This document shows, piece by piece, positions 1 through 8,771 of a stretch of 64,000 bases of DNA. This DNA is from Parathalassolituus penaei (GTDB taxonomy: Bacteria; Pseudomonadota; Gammaproteobacteria; Pseudomonadales; Oceanobacteraceae). Position 1 is the first letter of the stretch. The number at the start of each line of letters is the position of its first letter. The notes beneath the pieces were generated by a model, which made no database searches, was not told the origin of the DNA, and saw nothing but the letters and a program-made list of their open reading frames with translations. The translations under genes and the position numbers were made by a program. Location of the stretch: assembly GCF_026626885.1 (NCBI RefSeq), contig NZ_JAPNOA010000027.1, positions 26,794-90,793 on the forward strand, in the 5' to 3' direction.

Positions 1-1836
1 TTCCTTGATATCCCGTGACAGCTCCCGCAACACCGGGTCTCCCCGTCCACCTTCCATACGTTCGATACGGGCGGCGAGGAAGGGCAGGCGATTACGGGCA
101 ACAATCATTTCGCCAATCAGCCCCATCAGGCGGTCGATTTTTTCCTGATCCACCTTGAGATAGCGGGGACTGTTGTCACTGCGTGGTGTGAGTTCCGGTT
201 CGTTGTTGTCGGCCATACGCGCGCGACCGGAGTGTTCTGCTGCGACGTTGTGTTCTGATCGGCTGGCGGCAACCTGAGCCTGAGCCGGGGTGGTTGGCTG
301 GGCTGGCGGGTTGGTGCGTTGTCGACCGGATCCCTGTGCAATAGGCGCTGGCGAGCTGACTGTTGACGGGCTGGACGGCTGCTGGGCTTGCTGACTGGTA
401 ATCGGGGCACGTCTGGTCGCCGCGGTCTGCTCCTGATCGGCCGCTACCGGATGATCGAGCAAATTGTCGATCCAGCTGATCATCGAACGGGTGTTGAAGT
501 CTTGCAGGCTTTCATCCAGCAGCTGCCGCAGGTGATGTTTCTGCTCACTCTGCCCGGTGGCATCCATGATATTTGCCAGGCTGTTGGCGGCGGCTTTGAG
601 TCGACCTTTGGCCCACGGGGTGTTGTGGTCGAGTTCGAGAATATGGCGTTGGGTGGCCAGTACTTCCTGCATGCCACGCTGCATCATCTCATCGTTAACA
701 TCGTTGTGCTGGATGGTGCCGGGTTGGGTCGGTTGATACTGGCTATGACGGGTTAACAGCTGCCATGTCTGTTCCATGACCGGTGAGTCCGGGGCATGGT
801 TTGCGGCACATTGCAGCCAGCGCAGGGCACTGGCGGTGGTGGTCTGGGTTTTGATCTGGCCAAGGATGTCGATGAGGCGTTGGCGCAAGCCGCTGACATT
901 GCGGCTGACATAAAGGCTGTGCAGGCCGTCGAGAGTTTCCTGCGACAGTGGCTGATCGTCGGCCTGGCTGCTCAGAAAGATCAGCTGGCGGGCATCAATC
1001 GGCGCAACATCAATCTGTTCAACCACGTACTGGAAGTGTTGTTGCAGTTCGATGTCGCTGGCGCGGCTCAGCACATGAAACACCAACTGGCAATCATAGG
1101 GGTCTAGATTGGCCAGATCCTGTGAGCTGCCACTGGCCGTTCCCCAGATGCAGGACGGGGTCTGACGGGCCAGGAAAAACGGATCTTCACCGGAGAAATA
1201 ACACTGCGCCTGAGGGCGGTAAACAATGTAGTTCAGCTCAGGTTCGTGCAGGGATTCAATCAGAATCTGCTGCCGCAGCGCTTCGGGAATACTTTGCAGA
1301 ATGCGGTGATCTGCCAGCGATGATTGATCGCTGTGCTCTGCTGCCTGTTTGGTCGCACGGCTGGTGGCGGTAGTCGCAGGCTGCTGTGTTGGTACTGGTT
1401 GTGCTGTCTGTTCCTGTGTCTGCAGTGGTGCGTTTTGCCCGACCTTGGTATTCCAGCTTTGCAGCTGTTGCTGCAGACGTTGGCACAGCTGTCCGGATTG
1501 TTCGCCGTGGGCCAGTGGCTGGTCATGCTGGTTGATTTCATCCAGCAGCAGGCTGGTAAAGTCGAGGCATTCCAGCAACAGGTCGGTGAGGTCGCGGCCA
1601 AGGGCGGCCGGCCGTTCCCGAATGGCGGTCAGCAGGTCTTCGGCAATGTGCAGGACCGATGTCATTTCCGGAAAGGTGAACAAGCTGCTGGCACCCTTGA
1701 GGGTGTGCATCAGCCGGAACAGCTCATTGATATGTTCGCTGCTCTGTTCGCCGCGTTCCAGTGCCAGCAGGGATTCACTCATCTGTTGCAGCTGATCCCG
1801 GCCTTCAGCAAGAAATTGTTGCAACAGCGGATTCAT
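1..1836 (-). CDS. cheA: CheA-type chemotaxis histidine kinase, partial (C-terminus beyond window)
   Basis: Translating the minus strand from 1836 gives 612 codons without a stop, running off the left edge. The first ~110 residues form an Hpt (P1) domain with the phospho-accepting histidine in MHTLKGASSLF at residue 44. A Gln/Thr/Pro-rich linker and a middle domain (about residues 195-330) follow. After a second Gln/Ala/Pro-rich linker comes the start of the P3 dimerisation helix (KVDQEKIDRLMGLIGEM, then VARNRLPF), typical of CheA. The ATP-binding and CheW-like domains must lie outside the window. CheA autophosphorylates on the Hpt histidine and passes phosphate to CheY and CheB. The start overlaps the upstream receiver gene by ATGA, so translation is probably coupled. 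Family call is firm; the stimulus is unknown. Confidence 0.93.
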   Translation of the reverse strand, partial: MNPLLQQFLAEGRDQLQQMSESLLALERGEQSSEHINELFRLMHTLKGASSLFTFPEMTSVLHIAEDLLTAIRERPAALGRDLTDLLLECLDFTSLLLDEINQHDQPLAHGEQSGQLCQRLQQQLQSWNTKVGQNAPLQTQEQTAQPVPTQQPATTATSRATKQAAEHSDQSSLADHRILQSIPEALRQQILIESLHEPELNYIVYRPQAQCYFSGEDPFFLARQTPSCIWGTASGSSQDLANLDPYDCQLVFHVLSRASDIELQQHFQYVVEQIDVAPIDARQLIFLSSQADDQPLSQETLDGLHSLYVSRNVSGLRQRLIDILGQIKTQTTTASALRWLQCAANHAPDSPVMEQTWQLLTRHSQYQPTQPGTIQHNDVNDEMMQRGMQEVLATQRHILELDHNTPWAKGRLKAAANSLANIMDATGQSEQKHHLRQLLDESLQDFNTRSMISWIDNLLDHPVAADQEQTAATRRAPITSQQAQQPSSPSTVSSPAPIAQGSGRQRTNPPAQPTTPAQAQVAASRSEHNVAAEHSGRARMADNNEPELTPRSDNSPRYLKVDQEKIDRLMGLIGEMIVARNRLPFLAARIERMEGGRGDPVLRELSRDIKE

Positions 1837-2204
1837 GAGTGGTGGTCCCCCATCAACAAACGCACAAACGTTAACAGCTCGGCCGGTTTGGCCGGTTTTA
1901 CCAGATACAGGTTGGCACCGGACTGGTAGGCAATTTCCTTGTCCTGGGCGGCGGATTCGGTTGAGACCATCATGGCGGGAGGCTGGTCGATGTCTTCCGC
2001 ACGAATACGCTGTAAAAAGCCGTAGCCATCCAGTTTGGGCATGTTGATGTCGACGATGTACAGATCGAAATGGCTTTCGAGTGCCTTTTCCAGCCCCTCC
2101 ATACCGTTTACTGCCTCTTCAACCAGATAGCCGTGTTTCTCCAGGATGCAGCGTTTGTACAGGCGGATGGTGCTGGCATCGTCAATGATGAGTACTCGTT
2201 TCAT
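1833..2204 (-). CDS. Single-domain CheY-type response regulator
   Basis: This 123-residue protein is a bare receiver domain. The acidic pair is D8-D9, the phospho-acceptor is D52 (IVDINMPKLDG) and the conserved lysine is K103 (LVKPAK), with T82 in the usual Thr/Ser position region. It should accept phosphate from the CheA encoded immediately downstream and act on a motor or another output. It overlaps cheR upstream and cheA downstream by 4 nt each. The order cheR-cheY-cheA with overlaps supports one transcript. Without an output domain, the choice between flagellar motor control and a phosphate sink cannot be made from sequence. Confidence 0.92.
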   Translation of the reverse strand: MKRVLIIDDASTIRLYKRCILEKHGYLVEEAVNGMEGLEKALESHFDLYIVDINMPKLDGYGFLQRIRAEDIDQPPAMMVSTESAAQDKEIAYQSGANLYLVKPAKPAELLTFVRLLMGDHHS

Positions 2205-3040
2205 GATTCCTCCCAGGGCTTCTGGTAGACAATCGCTTCCGGAAACTTGCGAACGGTGAATAGTGGCGAAATACGGCCCATGGATTCCGAATGCCCGAGG
2301 CAGATAAAACCACCGGGGGACATAACGTCGTAGAGGGATTCCGCGGCTTCCTTGCGCGACAAGTCGTCGAAATAGATCAGCAGGTTGCGGCAGAACACCA
2401 CGTCGATGGCATGCTGGCGGCGCACTTCAACCGGGTTGGCAAGGTTGACGTGGCTGAACTCAACGCAGGCTCGTAATTCATCGCAGATCTGGTACATATC
2501 GCCGACCCGGCTGAAATAGCGGGCACGCCAGGTGGGCGGCACGTTGCGTATGGAACGTTCGCTGTACAGTCCTTCTTCGGCCATATCGAGCATGCGGGTG
2601 TTGATGTCGGAAGCCAGCAGGCGCACATCGCGGTTACGCAGCATTGGCCAATTCTCCAGTAACTGCATGGCGATGGAGTAGGGTTCCTCCCCTGACGACG
2701 ACGGGATGCACCAGATGTTGATGATCTTGTCTGTCGGCAGGTGTTCGCTGAGTTCTGGCAGGATATGGCTGGTCAGACAATCGAATTGGTACTCCTCTCG
2801 CATGAAATAGGTTTCGTTTACCGTCAGCAGATTGGTCAGGCGCTGTAATTCCTCACCATTGGCCTGAAAGCGCAAACGGGTGAAATATTCGCGGAAGCTG
2901 GCGCAGTCGTTGGCGGTGATGCGGTCGATCAGGCGTTTGTCGACAAAATAGCGTTTGCTGGACTCAAAGCGGATGCCGGTTTTGCGATAGAAGTATTCAC
3001 GGAAGACCAGAAAATCATCCTGGCTGATAATGGCTGTCAT
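2201..3040 (-). CDS. cheR: CheR chemoreceptor glutamate methyltransferase
   Basis: The 279-residue protein has the two-part CheR layout: an N-terminal helical domain (about 1-80, with RITANDCASFREYFTRL) and a C-terminal SAM-dependent methyltransferase domain. The SAM pocket motif is WCIPSSSGEEPYSIAM, followed by LLASDIN, and FCRNLLIYFD is the usual late motif. It methylates glutamates on the chemoreceptor helices, opposing CheB. No C-terminal pentapeptide or TPR extension is present. The start overlaps the stop of the HEAT-repeat gene by 4 nt. It presumably acts on the double-tip receptor encoded at the head of this operon. Confidence 0.95.
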   Translation of the reverse strand: MTAIISQDDFLVFREYFYRKTGIRFESSKRYFVDKRLIDRITANDCASFREYFTRLRFQANGEELQRLTNLLTVNETYFMREEYQFDCLTSHILPELSEHLPTDKIINIWCIPSSSGEEPYSIAMQLLENWPMLRNRDVRLLASDINTRMLDMAEEGLYSERSIRNVPPTWRARYFSRVGDMYQICDELRACVEFSHVNLANPVEVRRQHAIDVVFCRNLLIYFDDLSRKEAAESLYDVMSPGGFICLGHSESMGRISPLFTVRKFPEAIVYQKPWEES

Positions 3041-3672
3041 GATGCTGGTCGGCTGTCGGCGATACGACGGATTGCCAGATCACAGGCAAAACCGACGTAG
3101 GCGTCGTTAAAGCGCCGGGCAGTCCGTTCCAATACGGGCAGCGCGATTTCCGTGCCCACTTCTCCGATGATATCCAGGGCGGCGCAGACAACATTGATGC
3201 TGGCGTCGTTATCCATCACGTCGAGCAACCAGTTTTCTACCTGTTCATGGCACAGTGATTCGAGAATATTAACCGCAAAAATGCGGATATCCGGGTCCTG
3301 ATCCTGTAACAGCTCTTCGATAACCGGTGCCATGGCATCCGGCATCTGTTTCATGGCTTCAATGGCGTCGTTACGCAGGCGTGCATCCTCGGCCCGCAGG
3401 CAGGTTGCCAGCCCTTGCACGGCTTCCGTGGTATTGATGCGGGTCAGGCTGGTGATAATGACCTGCCGTACCGACGGGATGGTTTCCTGCTGGAGCTGGG
3501 TTAACAACCATTGGGTGGCCTGCTGACAACTGGCAAGGTCGGCTGCAGCACGGCGTCGGATATCCGCTGACGGATCATGCAGACAGCGTTCGAGCGCTTC
3601 GACATCCAGTATTCGCCCTGTTGGATCATCCGGTGCCGGACGTGGTTGGCCAGACTTCTGTAACAGCGCCAT
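3037..3672 (-). CDS. HEAT-repeat protein in chemotaxis operon
   Basis: A soluble, helix-rich protein of 211 residues when started at ATG 3672, two bases after the cheB stop; an in-frame ATG at 3702 would add ten residues and overlap cheB. Repeated ~30-residue units with the PBS/HEAT pattern are visible: DPSADIRRRAAADLAS, AEDARLRNDAIEAMKQM and DPDIRIFAVNILESL, then two weaker copies. No signal peptide, membrane helix or catalytic motif is seen. HEAT solenoids usually bind proteins, so an adaptor or scaffold role for the array or for CheB/CheR is inferred, not shown. It overlaps cheR by 4 nt, so it is made together with the methylation enzymes. Confidence 0.85.
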   Translation of the reverse strand: MALLQKSGQPRPAPDDPTGRILDVEALERCLHDPSADIRRRAAADLASCQQATQWLLTQLQQETIPSVRQVIITSLTRINTTEAVQGLATCLRAEDARLRNDAIEAMKQMPDAMAPVIEELLQDQDPDIRIFAVNILESLCHEQVENWLLDVMDNDASINVVCAALDIIGEVGTEIALPVLERTARRFNDAYVGFACDLAIRRIADSRPAS

Positions 3673-3674
3673 GG

Positions 3675-4775
3675 TTATCGTGCCTTCTGGGTTTTGGACC
3701 ACTGCACGATACGTTCGGCAATGGCGTTGGCGGGTAATACGTGGCTGGCGCCTCCGGCCCGAATCAGTGCATCAGGCATTCCAAACACCACAGCCGTATC
3801 TTCTGATTCGGCGATGGTTTCGGCTCCCGAGTTGAACAGTTTGGTATAAGCCTCCGAGCCATCGCGGCCCATACCGGTGAGCATCACGGCCATGATCCGG
3901 CGAGGCTGACAGTACTGCAGTGCCGATTGGGCCAGCCGTTCCACCGATGGGTGCCAGGTATAATCGGGGCTTTCCGCCACCGGTTTGATGACCATGCCGC
4001 CATTCTGGTTGGCCAACACCACATCCTTGTTGCCTGCGGCGATGTAAATATGGCCGGGTAGCAACGGTTGTTCGGCATTGGCTTCCAGTACTTCCATCTG
4101 GCAATAACGATTCAGGCGCTCCGCCAGTGAACGGGTAAAGTTGGCCGGCATGTGTTGGGCGACCACAATCGGGAACGGAAAATTGGCCGGCATCTGCGGC
4201 AGAATTTCTTCCAGTGTCCGTGGCCCTCCGGTGGAGACTCCAATCAGCACCAACGGATTGTTACTGCTGTACTGGCGACCACCCAACGACGTGGTGGAGA
4301 CCTCCTGGGTGGCGGGTGGCGGACTGCGGTCGGGCAGCTTGTGGTGGCGAAACTGTTTGTTGGGATCGGTGAACTTGCGCAAGCGCGCACGGCTGGCCGC
4401 TTTGACCTTGGCAATCAGTTCGCTTTCGACTTCTCCCAGACTGAGGGAAATGGTGCCATCGGGTTTGGCAATAAAATCAACTGCCCCCAGATTCAGGGCT
4501 TCGAAAGTGGCCAAGGCACCCTGTCGTGTCAGGGAGGACAGCATCACCACCGGTACCGGACGCTCCGCCATGATCAGCGCCAGCGCATCAAGTCCGTCCA
4601 TTTCTGGCATGTTGATGTCGAGGGTAATCACGTCGGGCTGGACCAGACGATTCTTGGAGACTGCTTCTACACCGTTACGGGCAGTATGAATCTCAAAGTC
4701 GTCCTGGGTGCTAAAGATATGAGTGATCAGCTGCCGCATAAGGGCAGAGTCATCAACGATCAGCAATCGGGTCAT
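3675..4775 (-). CDS. cheB: CheB receptor methylesterase/deamidase
   Basis: 366 residues. A receiver domain occupies residues 1-125 with acceptor D53 (ITLDINMPEMDG) and K104. A linker leads to the CheB esterase domain with nucleophile S181 (GVSTGGPRT), H208 (VAQHMP) and a C-terminal Asp in MTGMGRDG. It removes methyl groups from, or deamidates, receptor side chains when phosphorylated by CheA. I chose ATG 4775, which has GGAG about seven bases upstream. An ATG at 4790 overlaps the CheW stop as ATGA and would add five residues. It sits with cheR in the same operon, so the receptor here is expected to adapt by methylation. Confidence 0.94.
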   Translation of the reverse strand: MTRLLIVDDSALMRQLITHIFSTQDDFEIHTARNGVEAVSKNRLVQPDVITLDINMPEMDGLDALALIMAERPVPVVMLSSLTRQGALATFEALNLGAVDFIAKPDGTISLSLGEVESELIAKVKAASRARLRKFTDPNKQFRHHKLPDRSPPPATQEVSTTSLGGRQYSSNNPLVLIGVSTGGPRTLEEILPQMPANFPFPIVVAQHMPANFTRSLAERLNRYCQMEVLEANAEQPLLPGHIYIAAGNKDVVLANQNGGMVIKPVAESPDYTWHPSVERLAQSALQYCQPRRIMAVMLTGMGRDGSEAYTKLFNSGAETIAESEDTAVVFGMPDALIRAGGASHVLPANAIAERIVQWSKTQKAR

Positions 4776-4786
4776 GGCTGCTCCAC

Positions 4787-6298
4787 TCATAAGGAGGCTC
4801 CGTGCTGGAGGTGTTGAGATAACAATCGATCAGGAGTAATCACCTGAATCAGCCGACCGCTAGCTGGTAAATTAATCACTTTGTTGTGTTGGTTTCTGGC
4901 AGTGTTTTCGTCGGCCAGTGGTTGCCGGGGGATTGTGAGAATTTCAGTTACTTGATCAACTACAAAGCCTGAGCGCTCATTCTGATCAGAAAACACCAGA
5001 ATGCGTTGGCGGTCGTTGCTTTCGCCACGCGCCATACCGAGCCGGGTACGGAGGTCAGCTACCGGCAGAATATTGCCACGCAGGTTCATCAGGCCATCGA
5101 CCTGTTGGCGAGCCGTTGGCACCGGTTGCAAACGCTCCGGCATACGGACGATTTCATGGATACAACTCACCGGCGAGGCGAACTCTTCGTTGCCAAGGCG
5201 ATAGACCACCATGTGCACAAGGTCGGAGTCGTTATCATTGTTGTCGGCATCCATGTCCAACGCTTGCCGTTCCGGCGCCGACAGATGTTGTGAGTCGTTG
5301 ACGGGCAGTCCATGCAGTAGCAGCAAACGTTGCAGGTCGATGATGGCGATCAGGCGTTTGCCCTGTTGCAGTTGGCACAGCCCGGAGAATTGCGCCATAT
5401 CGCGGTCGCCACTCATGATGTTGCCGATGCTGCGAATCTGGTTGGCATGCAGGCGCAGCACACCAATGACCTGATCAACCAGCAGGCCATAACCACGGCC
5501 GGGATAGTCGGTAATCAGAATGCGAGCACGTTCTGGAAAGGGCTCGCGAGGCAGGCGGAACAGCTCGGCCATGTGCAACAACATCAGGGTTTCATCACCC
5601 ACATTCAGCGCACCGAGAATCCCCAGCGGGCTGTTGGGCAGGCTGCTGATACCTGTGCCGGGTTCAATAATGCGACGGATCTGCTCGATCGGAATGGCGA
5701 ATTCCTGATGGGCAATCCGGCAGCACACAAACTGGCACAGGTCCTGGTCGGCATCGTCGTTCTGGGCCTGGTCGTTGTTGCTGCTATCGGGATTTGACAG
5801 TCGGCTTTCGTGAGGCGCGCTCTGGTAACTGTGGCATAACCCCAGCAGGCTGGTGTGATCCAGCACCATCACCAGCGGAAAACCGGCACACAGGCGGCAG
5901 GCGCCTGCAATCAGATGATCGGCCTGTTGCTGGTGGCTGGTAAGGGGTTCGAGCTGATCAATCATGCTGACCCGGCTGATACGATCGACGACCAGTGCCA
6001 TGGGTTCATCACCTTCCAGCACTATCGCCCGATTGCAATCCTGGTCGTTGATGTCTTCCAGTCCCATCAGGCGTCGCAGGGAGAATACTGGGATGACATT
6101 ACCGCGCAGATTGGCCAGGCCCAGCAGGCTGGAGGGGGAGCGGGGCACTCGGGTAACCGCCGGAACCCGTACGATTTCCCGGACAGCCGCCATGGGCAGG
6201 GCCCAGGCTTCAGGCCCCAGGTTAAACACCACGTGAAGACGTAACGCGAGGTCATCGTCCTCCTGGTATTCGTAATTGTTCAGCAGCTCGGTTGGCAT
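4787..6298 (-). CDS. Triple CheW-domain coupling protein
   Basis: 503 residues made of three successive CheW folds, about residues 18-155, 188-330 and 360-495, joined by Asp/Asn/Gln-rich linkers. The usual CheW landmarks recur: VREIVRVPAVTRVPRSP and GLANLRGNVIPVFSLR in domain 1; IRRIIEPG, NSPLGILGALNVG and LVDQVIGVL in domain 2; IHEIVRMPERLQPVP and GLMNLRGNILPVADLR in domain 3. Domain 2 lacks the LRG signature (ALNVGDETL instead), so it may have lost one binding surface. CheW couples receptors to CheA; ordinary CheW is a single domain near 160 residues. No kinase or receiver part is present. It follows the receptor gene by 11 bases, suggesting a matched pair. Confidence 0.9.
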   Translation of the reverse strand: MPTELLNNYEYQEDDDLALRLHVVFNLGPEAWALPMAAVREIVRVPAVTRVPRSPSSLLGLANLRGNVIPVFSLRRLMGLEDINDQDCNRAIVLEGDEPMALVVDRISRVSMIDQLEPLTSHQQQADHLIAGACRLCAGFPLVMVLDHTSLLGLCHSYQSAPHESRLSNPDSSNNDQAQNDDADQDLCQFVCCRIAHQEFAIPIEQIRRIIEPGTGISSLPNSPLGILGALNVGDETLMLLHMAELFRLPREPFPERARILITDYPGRGYGLLVDQVIGVLRLHANQIRSIGNIMSGDRDMAQFSGLCQLQQGKRLIAIIDLQRLLLLHGLPVNDSQHLSAPERQALDMDADNNDNDSDLVHMVVYRLGNEEFASPVSCIHEIVRMPERLQPVPTARQQVDGLMNLRGNILPVADLRTRLGMARGESNDRQRILVFSDQNERSGFVVDQVTEILTIPRQPLADENTARNQHNKVINLPASGRLIQVITPDRLLSQHLQHGASL

Positions 6299-6309
6299 CG
6301 GGTGTGTTC

Positions 6310-8220
6310 TCAGGCGCTTTGCAATTCATCCGCCAGACAGGCGATTTCTTCAATGGCGGAGGCCAGCTCTTCGGCGCCCTGGCATTGTTGTTCGGCCGCC
6401 GCCGCCGCCTCGTCGGCGGCGTGTTCAGACTGTTGGGCTCCGGAGGCAATCTGTTCTGCACCACGTTTGATTTGCAGGATGGCGGCGGCGATTTCGGTGG
6501 CCGCCGACAGAATGTCATCGGCACCGCGTTCCACCGATTCGATGTCCTTATCGATGGCAAGCAGATTGCGAGTGGACTCGTTAGCTCGTATCGCTTCTTC
6601 TGAGGCTTCTGCGGCGATGTTGCTGAGATCGTCACTAACCAGTCGGATTTGCTCTTGAATAGAACGCACCAGCTCCTTGATTTGCTCGGCATTTTCGGCG
6701 GAATCACGGGCGAGGTTGCGGATATCGGTAGCGACCACCACAAATCCCTTGCCGGATTCACCGGCACGGGCGGCTTCAATAGAACCGCTGACGGCCAGCA
6801 TGTTGGTCTGGATGGAGACGGTGGCGATGGATTCAACAATCTTGTCTATCCGGCGTGACAGTTTTTCCAGTTCCCGCACCTGTTTGACGCTATTGTTGGT
6901 GTTGGTTACGGACAAGCGGATGCCATTGATCAGTTCATCAACCGAGCCCTTGTTGCCGCGCAGGGTTTCGCGAATACGTGTCACCATGTCGCGACTCTGG
7001 CGCGCGCGCGCCTGCGAGACATCCAGACCTTTTTCGATCTGGATAATGGCGGCTGAGGATTCTTCAGTAGCCGCGGCGGTGGATTGAGCGCCTCTGCGAA
7101 TCTGCTCAATACCAGTCATAACCTGATGTGCAGCCTGACTGATGACCTGTACAACCGAGGACAGTTCTTCGGCACAGGAGGCGACTTCCTCGGCGCTTTT
7201 GGTCAGTTCAGTGGAGCTGCGCAGTTCTTCCGACAGATCAAACAGGGTCTGGGCCGCGACTTCACATTCGGTCAGAGCCTGGGCCTGTTCATTCACCAGG
7301 CGCGCGGCTTCAACCGCAGCAGATGATTGTTCTTCCGAGGCTGCAGCAATATCTTCCATGCCTTTAAGGGCTTCGCTAGCAGCGCGGGAGGATTGTTCGG
7401 CACCCGAGGAGATTTCTTCGGAGCCATGAATCACATCGCTCATTTCCTCGCGGATCACGTCAAGTTGCTCGCTGATGGTCTGGCCTTTGCGTACCTCTCC
7501 TTCCACGATACTGGAGGCGTTCCTGATGCCTTCGGCGATACACAGCACTTCTTTCTGGATGGTAGAGACCAGCGACTGGATTTCGTTGGCACTTTGTTCG
7601 GAGGTTTCGGCGAGGGTGCGAACCTCATCGGCAACCACTGCAAATCCTTTGCCGTGTTTACCGGCACGTGCCGCTTCGATGGCAGCGTTCAGGGCCAACA
7701 GGTTGGTCTGATCGGCGATCTTGACCACGGCTTTGACGATGTCGCCAATGCGGGTGGCCTGTTTTTCCAGCTCCGAAACCAGCAGTACCGATTGCTCCTG
7801 ACGGCGCGCTGACTCGCCAACTTTCTGCACCAGACGCTCGATATCGCGTGAGGTGGCGTTGGCCAGCATGGACAGGTTGGTGCAGTGTTCGCGGTTGGCT
7901 TCGGCATTATTGAGCTGGCGCTGGATCGCGTGTGTGACTTGCTGGAACGCCACCAGAGATTGCTGGGCGGCGGCGCTGCCTTCTTCGGCACCCGCGGCGA
8001 TCTGGGTCGCGGCACGGTTGAGTTCTTCTGCCGCCGCCGATGATTCGGAAATGCCCGACGACAGTTCGCCAGAGGCCGCGGCGATCCGTTCTGCCGCCTG
8101 TTGCTGTTTGGCCAGTGTACGGGCGCGTTTGCGCTGTTGCTCCGCCTCCCGGTTGATCTGGGTGGTGGTTTTGGAGGTGCTCTGACGTGGAGCCATCACT
8201 GTTTTTTTGACAAGTGCCAT
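6310..8220 (-). CDS. Soluble chemoreceptor with two MCP signalling tips
   Basis: 636 residues from ATG 8220, which has GGAG six bases upstream. There is no hydrophobic segment or recognisable ligand domain; the protein is Ala/Glu/Gln/Ser-rich heptad-like helix throughout. Two signalling hairpin tips are visible. Tip 1 is at 161-205 ([33 protein letters not shown]). Tip 2 is at 461-505 ([32 protein letters not shown]). They lie 300 residues apart, so the chain looks like two cytoplasmic receptor halves joined end to end. Receptor tips contact CheW and CheA. Glu/Gln-rich methylation-like helices flank both. The next gene encodes three CheW domains. An upstream frame could extend the start to 8367, but that would begin within the predicted promoter. 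Confidence 0.9.
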   Translation of the reverse strand: MALVKKTVMAPRQSTSKTTTQINREAEQQRKRARTLAKQQQAAERIAAASGELSSGISESSAAAEELNRAATQIAAGAEEGSAAAQQSLVAFQQVTHAIQRQLNNAEANREHCTNLSMLANATSRDIERLVQKVGESARRQEQSVLLVSELEKQATRIGDIVKAVVKIADQTNLLALNAAIEAARAGKHGKGFAVVADEVRTLAETSEQSANEIQSLVSTIQKEVLCIAEGIRNASSIVEGEVRKGQTISEQLDVIREEMSDVIHGSEEISSGAEQSSRAASEALKGMEDIAAASEEQSSAAVEAARLVNEQAQALTECEVAAQTLFDLSEELRSSTELTKSAEEVASCAEELSSVVQVISQAAHQVMTGIEQIRRGAQSTAAATEESSAAIIQIEKGLDVSQARARQSRDMVTRIRETLRGNKGSVDELINGIRLSVTNTNNSVKQVRELEKLSRRIDKIVESIATVSIQTNMLAVSGSIEAARAGESGKGFVVVATDIRNLARDSAENAEQIKELVRSIQEQIRLVSDDLSNIAAEASEEAIRANESTRNLLAIDKDIESVERGADDILSAATEIAAAILQIKRGAEQIASGAQQSEHAADEAAAAAEQQCQGAEELASAIEEIACLADELQSA

Positions 8221-8346
8221 AACGTTCTCCATCAGCAAGCGGTGGCCAAACTCTCGTGCTTGCCGGGGTTGGATAATCTGCGGCGGCGAACGGAGTACCG
8301 GGGCAGGTCGATCAAATTTGAGGGACGGCTCAGGGAGCCAGACCTT

Positions 8347-8373
8347 GTGTCGGCCATAACGCCGCATTCTTTA
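8347..8373 (-). promoter_or_regulatory. Candidate FliA (sigma-28) promoter for the chemotaxis operon
   Basis: On the minus strand TAAAG (8373-8369) is followed after 14 bases by GCCGACAC (8354-8347). The enteric sigma-28 consensus is TAAAGTTT, 11 bases, GCCGATAA, which also puts 14 bases between TAAAG and the -10. The -10 matches at six of eight positions. Transcription would start near 8338, about 118 bases before the receptor ATG at 8220. Element and spacing are seen; use by FliA is inferred from the chemotaxis context. Confidence 0.5.
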
Positions 8374-8530
8374 TTTACGCTAGAAGCAGATGGCCTGTTT
8401 GCAAGGTGGGCGGGCAATGGTCGACGGTTATGGTCGGGTAAGACATGTGGAAAATAAGGGAATTGTTAATAGTGGCCGATCAGCCTCTGGATAGCCGCCA
8501 AGGCACGTACGCTGCAGGATGCGTGAGCGC

Positions 8531-8566
8531 GAAGGATGGCGTGAAGGACGGCGTGAAGGATGGCGT
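8531..8566. repeat. Three tandem 12-bp repeats
   Basis: GAAGGATGGCGT, GAAGGACGGCGT and GAAGGATGGCGT occur back to back, with one base different in the middle copy. They sit in the gene-free interval and may vary in copy number between strains. No function can be assigned. Confidence 0.85.
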
Positions 8567-8628
8567 GCAGGTGACAGCAATGCTGCCGTTTGGGCTGTAT
8601 ATCAGAACGTAGCTAATTGCTAAAAAAT

Positions 8629-8643
8629 GTACAAAAGTTGTAC
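8629..8643. promoter_or_regulatory. Inverted repeat GTACAA-AAG-TTGTAC, operator candidate
   Basis: A perfect 6-bp inverted repeat with a 3-bp centre, in an AT-rich stretch between the chemotaxis operon and dps. The size suits a dimeric repressor or activator, but no downstream gene is obvious on either strand within 120 bases, so its target is unclear. Confidence 0.35.
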
Positions 8644-8771
8644 GAGAAGAGTGTGCAACTGCATGCGCTGCACAAGTGTGAATCCCAACGTCGCGGGTTT
8701 GGCCTGTTGCAGCTCCGTTATGCCGGGGTATGCCGGGATAAACGGAGCCGTGGGCCATAAAGCGGGTAGCG

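Larger units (their letters stand above)
8374..8771. other. Gene-free interval with short repeats
   Basis: No convincing gene lies between the chemotaxis promoter and dps. A frame at 8480-8758 (minus) only reads through the 12-bp repeats as TPSF units and lacks a plausible start signal. The interval holds a triple 12-bp repeat, a GTACAA/TTGTAC inverted repeat, and a hairpin-like GCTCCGTT/AACGGAGC pair (8712-8747) containing TATGCCGGG twice. The last lies just past the dps stop and may end that transcript, although no T-run follows it. Confidence 0.5.

Noticed and set aside
8480..8758. 92-codon minus-strand frame next to dps
   Set aside because: It reads the 12-bp repeats as TPSF units, has no ribosome site, and no neighbour suggests a small secreted protein.
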